Shown here: one piece after another, positions 1 through 5,126 of the stretch
Numbering within the stretch: position 1 is the stretch's first letter
How the letters are laid out: each line of letters starts with the position of its first letter
Assembly (NCBI GenBank): GCA_903820655.1
Contig: CAIJIA010000009.1
Span: 1 to 5,126 of the forward strand
DNA from: an uncultured Chloroflexota bacterium
GTDB taxonomy: Bacteria; Chloroflexota; Limnocylindria; Limnocylindrales; Limnocylindraceae
Direction of reading: 5' to 3'
DNA: 5,126 nt
Position numbers and translations under genes: made by a program
The notes under the pieces: model-generated
Databases searched by the model: none
What the model was told of the DNA's origin: nothing
What the model saw: only the letters and a program-made list of their open reading frames with translations

Positions 1-2366
1 AAGTCAAAGCCGCTGCGGAGCGCGTCGTATGGGCAGGCGTCGACGCAGATGCCGCAGAGGATGCAGCGCGACTCGTCGACTTCGTACTTGGTAAGAATGC
101 GTGGCTTCGGCATGAGCGCGCCGGTTGGGCAGGTTTCAGCACAACGGCCACATGAGACACATGGTGATTCGTTCAAGCTCATGTCGAGCGGTGTGGTGAC
201 GAGTGTGTCGAAGCCGGTGCGCATGAAGTCGTAGCAGGCGGCACCAACAACCTCGGCACACACATTGGCGCAGCGACCGCAGTCGATGCAGCGTGATGGT
301 TCGCGCAGAATGAATGCGTGCGAGTCGTCGCGCAGGTAGTCGTGGTTGGCACCCGTCCAGCGGTTTTCCGTAATGGAGCGGAATCCGGCGCCGCCGTGAT
401 GATCCTTCTCGAGTGTCTTCAGTGTGGTGCCGTATTCAATGCCGAGGCGGCGTAGATCGCAGAAGCCAATTGCTTCGCAGGTGCACTGTAGGCAGCGCGT
501 GCTCTCCGCCATCACCTCGGGCTTGCTGTACGGAATCTCGTACTGGATGTAGTCGTTCTTGCGCTCCTCCGCTGGGAGTGCCTTGAGACGCAGGCGTGGC
601 TCCTTCACCTCGGCGGTGAACGGCACGATGCTCAAGAACTCCGGCTGTGGCTCAGCCAGTGTCTGTCGGTTGCGAATCTCCGAAAGGTCAAGCCCTTGCA
701 GATACGCATCAACGGCGTAGGCGCAACGTCGACCGTCAGCGATGGAGGCGACAACGGTTGTTGCGCCGTTGCGCAGGTCACCGCAGCCGAAGACGCCGTC
801 GCGGCCGGACTGGAAGGTAACGGCGTCGGCCTTCATTCGGCCGTTCTTGGTGGTGGCGACACCCTCTGCGCCGACGCTTGCCCAGGTCATGTCGGGGCCC
901 TGGCCGATCGCCTTCAAGATGCGATCGCACTCAATGATGAATTCCGTCCCTGGTGCAGGCTCTGGTCGTCGGCGGCCCGAAGCGTCAGGAGCGCCGAGCT
1001 GCATGCGAATGAACTCGAGTCCAATCACCTTGTTGTTCGCATCGGTGACGACACGGGTTGGGCCAGCCTGGAAGATGGCGCGTGCCCCCTCTTCGATCAT
1101 CTCGTGCACTTCGTCGGCGGCTGGCATGTCCTTCATGTCGCGGCGGTAGACGAGGGTGACCTCCTTGGCTCCCTGGCGCACGCTCGTTCGAGCGCAGTCC
1201 ATGGAGGTGTAGCCGCCACCAACAACAACCACGCGGCTCCCCTCGTGGTCTGGATAGGTGAGGCCGAGTGCGGCGGTGTGTAGGTAGTCGAGGCCGTCAA
1301 TCACACCGTCGGCATCTTCGCCCGGAATGCCGAGGTCGTTCGTGTCGTAGCAGCCGATGGCAACCACGACGCCGTCGTAACCCTGCGCCTTGAGATCGGC
1401 GACGGTGAAGTCGCGTCCGAGCATCTTGCCGCACTCGAAGCGGCCGCCGAGTCGCGTGATGGACTGATACTCGCCGTCGAGCACTTCGATCTTTGGTAGT
1501 CGGTACTGCGGAATGCCGTAGCGCAACATGCCACCTGGCTCTGGGTCTTTCTCGAAGATGGTGACGTCATGTCCGGCAACGAGCAGGTAGTACGCAGCGG
1601 ATGCGCCCGCTGGACCAGAGCCAATCACGGCGACGCGCTTGCCCGTCTTTGGCTGTAGCTCGAATGGCACAGGTGGATCGAGATCCTCGTCCCACATCGC
1701 CTTCAACACCTGGTCGCCGGCGTAACGGTGGCTATCGCGAATCGCGATCGCCTCGTCCACCTCGTCGCGACGGCAGTGGTCTTCGCATGGCGCCGGGCAG
1801 ACGCGGCCGAGGATGCTTGGGAATGGAATGGTGCGCTTGAAGATGCGTGCCGACTCGCGGAACTGCGACTCTGCATTCGCCTTCAAGAATCCAGGAATGT
1901 CGATGTGGCTCGGGCACTTGTTCTGGCATGGTGGCAAGCAGTAGGCGTTGTGGTCACTGAAGATCAGTTCAAGGTTGGTGCGGCGAATTTCGCGAATGCG
2001 ATCGGTCTGGGTTGCAACAACCTGCGCCGGTTCTGCCTTTGCTGAGCAGCTGATGGACGGCTGATCGCATCCTTCGACATCAACGACGCACATGCGGCAG
2101 GCGCCGAATCCTGGGAGCTTCGGGTCGTAGCAGAGCGTTGGCACTTCGATGCCGTTCGCGCGGCAGACCTCGAGAATGGTCTGCCCTTCAAATGCTTCGA
2201 GCTTCTGTCCGTCGATCTCGACGTAGAAGGTTGGCGTGCGCTGCGGCCGCTGCGGGCTGCGCGTGGTGAGCAACTTGTCGACGGCGACCTCTGCTGATGG
2301 CGCTGGGGTGATCGCGCGCGAGACTGGTGTCACTGCGCTTGCCGGTCGATCAATCAGGTCGGCCAT
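1..2366 (-). CDS. NuoG-type [2Fe-2S] / GltD-NfnB-type FAD-NAD(P)H oxidoreductase fusion with multiple [4Fe-4S] motifs (partial, 3' end outside window)
   Basis: This is a large cytoplasmic iron-sulfur flavoprotein; 788 residues are visible and no stop is reached. After a Pro/Ala-rich leader (about 1-45), a NuoG/FdhA-type [2Fe-2S] domain spans about 47-108 with C79, C90, C93 and C107. A GltD-type cluster domain follows (about 135-235: H139, C143, C147, C151, then the RVCPAPCEDHC segment with C190, C194, C198). The GltD/NfnB core (about 245-560) has an FAD GSGPAG loop at 249-254, acidic E272, a second nucleotide-binding GGGYTSMD at 383-390, YRR at 407-409, AIGQ at 486-489 and the FAD-contacting GCGD at 527-530. 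Then come a CLQCTC...C motif (C625-C636) and three CxxCxxCxxxC motifs (C693-C703, C736-C746, C768-C778). The family uses NAD(P)H and passes electrons along Fe-S chains. The closest architecture I know is the StnC subunit of Sporomusa-type transhydrogenase; GltD-NuoG fusions also occur beside formate dehydrogenases. The ATG at 2366 lies 2 bp after the nuoF-like stop with GGAG 6 nt upstream. Domain assignment is solid; the electron partners are inferred. Confidence 0.93.
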   Translation of the reverse strand, partial: MADLIDRPASAVTPVSRAITPAPSAEVAVDKLLTTRSPQRPQRTPTFYVEIDGQKLEAFEGQTILEVCRANGIEVPTLCYDPKLPGFGACRMCVVDVEGCDQPSISCSAKAEPAQVVATQTDRIREIRRTNLELIFSDHNAYCLPPCQNKCPSHIDIPGFLKANAESQFRESARIFKRTIPFPSILGRVCPAPCEDHCRRDEVDEAIAIRDSHRYAGDQVLKAMWDEDLDPPVPFELQPKTGKRVAVIGSGPAGASAAYYLLVAGHDVTIFEKDPEPGGMLRYGIPQYRLPKIEVLDGEYQSITRLGGRFECGKMLGRDFTVADLKAQGYDGVVVAIGCYDTNDLGIPGEDADGVIDGLDYLHTAALGLTYPDHEGSRVVVVGGGYTSMDCARTSVRQGAKEVTLVYRRDMKDMPAADEVHEMIEEGARAIFQAGPTRVVTDANNKVIGLEFIRMQLGAPDASGRRRPEPAPGTEFIIECDRILKAIGQGPDMTWASVGAEGVATTKNGRMKADAVTFQSGRDGVFGCGDLRNGATTVVASIADGRRCAYAVDAYLQGLDLSEIRNRQTLAEPQPEFLSIVPFTAEVKEPRLRLKALPAEERKNDYIQYEIPYSKPEVMAESTRCLQCTCEAIGFCDLRRLGIEYGTTLKTLEKDHHGGAGFRSITENRWTGANHDYLRDDSHAFILREPSRCIDCGRCANVCAEVVGAACYDFMRTGFDTLVTTPLDMSLNESPCVSCGRCAETCPTGALMPKPRILTKYEVDESRCILCGICVDACPYDALRSGFD

Positions 2367-2368
2367 GA

Positions 2369-3628
2369 TCAGCTCCGTCCGCTTGTTGGTGTTGCCGACG
2401 GTGCGGCAACGGCAGGTCCAAACTCAGAGGCAAAGTATCGCACCCCCGTCAGGAGCGGGCTTGGCGCAAGTGCCTCATGTGCACAGAGGGCGCTATCGGT
2501 CACATCGGCGGCGAGCTTCTGCAGTCGCTCGGCATCGGCGGGGCCTGCCAGCCCATCAACGAAGCGCTGGCCAATCTCGGCAAGTCGACGCGTGCCGATG
2601 CGGCACGGAATTGTCTTGCCGCACGCTTCGTCGGCGCACCAGCGCGTCAACATGGTGGCGAGTTCAGGGATTGCAACAGAGCCATCGAGTGCAAGCATGG
2701 CGCCAGAGCCGATATGTGCGCCAACGCTCTTGAGGCCCGCGCCGCTGTAGGGCGTGCCGCCGAAGAGGTTCGCCGGAATGAATCCGCCCGTTGGTCCACC
2801 AACAAGAAGCGCTTTGATTGTTGCGCCACTGGCGGTGCCGCCCGCCGCCGAAAGGATCTCGTTCAGCGGTGTGCCGGTTGGCACCTCAAGAACGCCAGGG
2901 TTTGCGACCGATCCGCTGATCTGCACGAGCACTGTTCCTGGCTGTGCTGTGTCGCCAATCTGCGCGTAGGCCGCTGCGCCATTGGTAAGAATCCACGGAA
3001 CGGCGGCGAGGGTGGCGACATTGTTCACGGCGGTTGGCTTGCCGAGATAGCCGATCTCGGATGGGTAGGGCGGTGTCTGCTCTGGCTGCCCGCGCTTGCC
3101 GGCAAGTGCCTTCATCAGCACGGTCTCTTCGCCGATCATGCTCGATCCCTGGAGTGGTCGAACGGTGATGATCAGTTCGCGACCGGTACCGAGCAGTGTG
3201 GCGCCGAGGATCCCCTCTCGTTCGGCGTTGGTGATGACCGCTTCAAGACGCTTGATCGCCTCGGTGTACTCGGCGCGCACGGCGATGAACGCCTCGCGGG
3301 CTCCGACCGTGAGGGCAGCGATGGCGAGCCCTTCAACGATCGCCTGTGGGTTCTCCTCCATAAGGAGGCGGTTGGTGAAGACGGCTGGGTCAGATTCGTA
3401 GCCGTTAGCCACGGCGTAGTGCTCGCTGGCTGGCTCGGCGGCGGTTGCCTGCCACTTCGCTCCAGTAAGGAAGCCGCCACCCCCACGACCACGGAGGCCG
3501 GCGTCGATCAGGGTTGCGGTCGTCGCGGCCGAGCCCGCCGAAGCGGCGGCGCGGAGTGCCGCCCATGGCTCGGTCGGCGCGACGAAGAGGAGCTGGCTCC
3601 ATCCTTTCGGGGCGTTCAGACGCTTCAT
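2369..3628 (-). CDS. nuoF: Divergent NuoF-like FMN/[4Fe-4S] subunit (complex I 51 kDa type, SLBB domain)
   Basis: The 419-residue protein is of normal NuoF length and has no N-terminal thioredoxin-type or C-terminal ferredoxin extension. Visible in order: the FMN loop GRGGGGFLTGAKW (47-59), a NuoF-type segment NGYESDPAVF (75-84), GEET (166-169), PPYP (186-189), PTAVNNVAT (198-206), an SLBB-like region (about 235-285), and the C-terminal cluster region with C336, C342 and C382, ending in the usual APSPLLTGVRYF stretch. In the family, FMN takes a hydride from NADH and passes electrons to a [4Fe-4S] cluster (N3). FMN binding looks retained. Thr339 replaces the middle Cys of CxxCxxC, and several NADH-pocket positions differ (NADE to NGYE, PR to PE, NNVET to NNVAT). 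Activity with NADH is therefore uncertain. The ATG overlaps the upstream TGA by 4 bp, indicating coupled translation. It could equally be the StnB-type subunit of a bifurcating transhydrogenase; the family call is secure, the exact complex is not. Confidence 0.93.
   Translation of the reverse strand: MKRLNAPKGWSQLLFVAPTEPWAALRAAASAGSAATTATLIDAGLRGRGGGGFLTGAKWQATAAEPASEHYAVANGYESDPAVFTNRLLMEENPQAIVEGLAIAALTVGAREAFIAVRAEYTEAIKRLEAVITNAEREGILGATLLGTGRELIITVRPLQGSSMIGEETVLMKALAGKRGQPEQTPPYPSEIGYLGKPTAVNNVATLAAVPWILTNGAAAYAQIGDTAQPGTVLVQISGSVANPGVLEVPTGTPLNEILSAAGGTASGATIKALLVGGPTGGFIPANLFGGTPYSGAGLKSVGAHIGSGAMLALDGSVAIPELATMLTRWCADEACGKTIPCRIGTRRLAEIGQRFVDGLAGPADAERLQKLAADVTDSALCAHEALAPSPLLTGVRYFASEFGPAVAAPSATPTSGRS
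2373..2376 (-). promoter_or_regulatory. Shine-Dalgarno site for the NuoG-GltD fusion
   Basis: Minus-strand GGAG lies six bases before the ATG at 2366, inside the last codons of the nuoF-like gene. The TGA of that gene falls between the site and the start, so ribosomes ending on the nuoF-like gene could re-initiate directly. Confidence 0.65.
3625..3628 (-). other. ATGA stop/start overlap coupling the NuoI-NuoE fusion to the nuoF-like gene
   Basis: The minus-strand bases ATGA contain the start codon of the nuoF-like gene (3628-3626) and the TGA stop of the upstream fusion (3627-3625). Only a weak AGG lies upstream of this start, so translation of the nuoF-like gene is probably coupled to that of the fusion. 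This would favour equal amounts of the NuoE-like and NuoF-like partners. Confidence 0.8.
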
Positions 3629-4446
3629 GCGGCGTACCTGCCGGCGAGGGCGGCGGCCCAGCTGGCGGCGTTCTTGGCGCTCAGGTCGCGCTGCGGCTCC
3701 CCGTCGATCACCACGAGTGGCGACGGTGCGTCGGCGAGGTGGCTTGGGAGAGACTCAAGGCGCAGGTTGCTCCATGGGATCGCCCGGCCGAACTCGGTGC
3801 CGAACTCGTAGCTCAGGGTGCCCATCACTGAGCCCGCCCCGGAGACGAGGCAGTTGGCACAGCGGCAGACGGCGATCGAGCGGGTCACCCCTGGCTCAAA
3901 GGCGAGGTGCTTATAGAAGGTGGCGGTGCCGTAGACCATGGCGTACCAGGCGCCCGTCGCGCGGCTGACGCGCTTCAGCGCATCCACCGGGAGGTAGCCG
4001 TACGCCCCCTGAATCTCTTCGAGGATCGCGAGCATGTGATGTGGGTCGTAGTCGTGCGCTTCGAGAATCTCGTCGACCTTTGCGGTGTTGATGGTCGCAC
4101 CTGTTGCTGCGGCGGCGTCGGAAACCGTTCGGCCGGAGCGGCGCATCGCCGACTCTTCGCGACGCTCTGCGTACTGCTCGGCTGGGCCCCAATGCACGGC
4201 GAAGCGCCCCTTCGTGTCGGTGCCGCCCATGTCGATGCACTCGATTGGGCATGCCTGCGCGCACTGGAAACAGGTCTCGCACTTCAGCGTGCCGTGTTCG
4301 TCGGTGACCAGCTCGAGTCGGCCGCGGTTGCGCGGCGCGATGTCTGGCTTCACCTCTGGATACATGACGGTCCGCTTCGGCTGGAAGAAGCGTGTCAGCG
4401 TGAGGCGCATCCCTGCTACGAGTCCGGCACCAGGAATTCGTGGCAT
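3625..4446 (-). CDS. NuoI half-ferredoxin fused to degenerate NuoE-like subunit
   Basis: This 273-residue protein has two parts in one uninterrupted frame. Residues 1-100 match the start of NuoI: GLVAGMRLTLTRFF (8-21), the YPEVKP and NRGR stretch, then C56, C59, C62, C66-P and C70 for one [4Fe-4S] cluster. The second NuoI motif (CxxCGxCxxxCP) is absent; a charged linker with AERREESAMRRSGR (93-106) follows. Residues about 120-273 match NuoE: a helical part with YDPHHMLAILEEIQGAYGYLP (133-153) and the ATGAWYAMVYGTATFY segment (163-178), then a thioredoxin-like domain. NuoE normally ligates a [2Fe-2S] cluster with C-x4-C and C-x3-C. Here C194 and C199 are present (plus C196), but the second pair is S232 and H236. 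The start at 4446 is chosen because GGGGAGG lies 5 nt upstream and the protein then begins like NuoI. It lies 2 bp after the nuoH stop and overlaps the nuoF-like start by 4 bp. It probably links the membrane arm to the NuoF-like flavoprotein. Confidence 0.9.
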   Translation of the reverse strand: MPRIPGAGLVAGMRLTLTRFFQPKRTVMYPEVKPDIAPRNRGRLELVTDEHGTLKCETCFQCAQACPIECIDMGGTDTKGRFAVHWGPAEQYAERREESAMRRSGRTVSDAAAATGATINTAKVDEILEAHDYDPHHMLAILEEIQGAYGYLPVDALKRVSRATGAWYAMVYGTATFYKHLAFEPGVTRSIAVCRCANCLVSGAGSVMGTLSYEFGTEFGRAIPWSNLRLESLPSHLADAPSPLVVIDGEPQRDLSAKNAASWAAALAGRYAA

Positions 4447-4448
4447 GA

Positions 4449-5126
4449 CTACCTCCCCGCAATCAGCACGGCAAACGCCGTCGCAAAGATATTGAGCAGT
4501 GATGCAGGGAGCAACCACTTCCAGGCGAAGCCCATCAGCTGGTCGATGCGAGCGCGCGGCAGTGTTCCGCGCATCCACACAAACGTGAAGACGAGCGCAA
4601 ACGTCTTGATCAGGAACCAGATAAGGCTGGCGACTGGTGGCAGCATCACAAAAGCCCAGATGCCGACCGCTGCAGTCGAGACACCACCGAAGATCAAGAA
4701 TCCGGCGACGAGCGCCTGCCATCCCTTGATGCGGCTGCTTGCAAACCAAATTGGCGCTGCGAAGAGCAGCGTGCCAAGTACGGGCGCAATGCCTGCAATG
4801 AGTGGCAGACCAATACCGAGCGCACTTAGGTCGATCAGGATCTGCGGATTCAGATCGATGTGGATCGGCGGATTTGATCCACCGAGGAAGACGGCGCTAA
4901 AGAGTGCCGAGACGATAAAGACGTTCACGTATTCCGCGAAAAAGAAGAATCCGAAGCGCATACCCGAATACTCGGTGGCGAAACCGGCGACGATCTCTTG
5001 GTCGGCCTCGGCGTTGTCGAACGGGGTGCGGTTTGCTTCGGCGGTGATGGCGATGAAGAAGATGATCGCCGCAAGCGGCTGGCGGAAGATGAACCAGTCA
5101 AGGAACGAGCCGTCTTGCGCGGCAAC
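4449..5126 (-). CDS. nuoH: NADH-quinone oxidoreductase subunit H-like membrane protein (partial, 5' end outside window)
   Basis: The last 225 residues of a NuoH-type integral membrane subunit are visible; roughly the first 100 or more lie beyond the right edge. NuoH forms part of the quinone chamber and links Fe-S electron transfer to ion pumping. The hallmark loop is clear: AEANRTPFDNAEADQEIVAG (visible residues 29-48), then TEYSGMRFGFFFFAEY, carrying the conserved acids E30, D37, E40, D42, E44 and E52. The C-terminal signature WFLIKTFALVF...WMRGTLPRARIDQLM (about 170-199) is also canonical. Hydrophobic segments lie near 17-28, 57-79, 102-129, 136-162, 166-184 and 202-223. Between FLGG (80-83) and WFLIKTF (170-176) are 86 residues, far more than the roughly 10-25 I recall from E. 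coli or mycobacterial NuoH; the extra part contains two of the hydrophobic segments. An ATG at 4961 (visible residue 56) is internal because homology continues upstream. HyfC/HycD-like paralogues are related, but the PFDxxEA and PRARxDQLM signatures favour NuoH. Confidence 0.93.
   Translation of the reverse strand, partial: VAAQDGSFLDWFIFRQPLAAIIFFIAITAEANRTPFDNAEADQEIVAGFATEYSGMRFGFFFFAEYVNVFIVSALFSAVFLGGSNPPIHIDLNPQILIDLSALGIGLPLIAGIAPVLGTLLFAAPIWFASSRIKGWQALVAGFLIFGGVSTAAVGIWAFVMLPPVASLIWFLIKTFALVFTFVWMRGTLPRARIDQLMGFAWKWLLPASLLNIFATAFAVLIAGR
4452..4458 (-). promoter_or_regulatory. Strong Shine-Dalgarno site for the NuoI-NuoE fusion
   Basis: Read on the minus strand the site is GGGGAGG followed by five bases and the ATG at 4446. 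It lies inside the last codons of nuoH and decides the fusion's start in favour of 4446. The in-frame ATG at 4749, 101 codons further upstream, would overlap nuoH extensively and encode no NuoI-like sequence. Confidence 0.8.

Noticed and set aside
696..1283. Plus-strand open frames opposite the GltD-like domain
   Set aside because: The minus strand here encodes the continuous FAD/NAD(P)H core. The plus-strand products show no domain and no convincing ribosome site.
2367..2368. Search for a promoter or terminator between genes
   Set aside because: All junctions are 2 bp gaps or a 4 bp overlap. No hairpin with a T-run or promoter-like spacing was seen, so transcription signals must lie outside the window.
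2477..3811. Plus-strand open frame of 444 codons opposite the nuoF-like and fusion genes
   Set aside because: It is antisense to two genes with unmistakable family motifs. Its product is rich in Arg, Cys and Gly without recognisable domains. It looks like a by-product of codon bias on the other strand.
3911..4462. Frameshift explanation for the missing second NuoI cluster motif
   Set aside because: The alternative minus-strand frame through this region is Arg-rich and contains no CxxCxxCxxxCP motif, so no hidden second half of NuoI is present.
4447..4749. Upstream extension of the NuoI-NuoE fusion to the ATG at 4749
   Set aside because: The extra 101 residues overlap nuoH in another frame and are unlike NuoI. 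The ATG at 4446 has a strong GGGGAGG site and starts a NuoI-like sequence.
4925..5125. Separate small minus-strand frame at the right edge, Ser/Arg/Pro-rich
   Set aside because: The frame of nuoH runs open to the edge here and carries the conserved PFDxxEADQE loop, so the other frame is a shadow.

Overview
The window is a single, very compact operon fragment read entirely from the minus strand. It encodes parts of a complex I-like redox machine. In transcription order (right to left) it holds: the C-terminal two thirds of a NuoH-type membrane subunit (4449-5126, upstream end outside the window); a gene joining the first half of a NuoI-type ferredoxin to a NuoE-type protein (3625-4446); a divergent NuoF-type flavoprotein (2369-3628); and the first 788 residues of a large fusion (1-2366, continuing outside the window). 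That fusion joins a NuoG-type [2Fe-2S] domain, a GltD/NfnB-type FAD and NAD(P)H domain, and at least three further CxxCxxCxxxC motifs. Genes are separated by 2 bp or overlap by 4 bp, so there is no intergenic space for a promoter, terminator or RNA gene. No mobile element, repeat array or tRNA was seen.

The order NuoH, NuoI/NuoE, NuoF, NuoG-GltD suggests that a soluble electron-input module is attached to an ion-pumping membrane arm. The combination of NuoE-like, NuoF-like and NuoG-GltD-like proteins resembles the Sporomusa-type transhydrogenase (StnABC), an electron-bifurcating soluble enzyme. Here, however, it sits directly behind nuoH and is physically fused to a NuoI piece. The most plausible reading is an Stn-like module used as, or in place of, the NADH-dehydrogenase module of a complex I-like enzyme. 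This is inference from gene order and domains.

Several normally near-invariant residues are changed. The NuoE part lacks the second cysteine pair of its [2Fe-2S] site. The NuoF part has Thr for one of the three CxxCxxC cysteines of its [4Fe-4S] site, and altered residues in the NADH pocket. The NuoI part has only one of its two [4Fe-4S] motifs. In contrast, the FAD and nucleotide-binding motifs of the GltD-like domain look largely intact. NAD(P)H oxidation may therefore have moved from the NuoF flavin to the GltD-like flavin.

The organism is a bacterium of moderately high GC. The gene style (fused NuoI/NuoE, GltD fusions) made me think of Chloroflexota or a related uncultured lineage, but the window contains no phylogenetic marker, and this is a weak guess.
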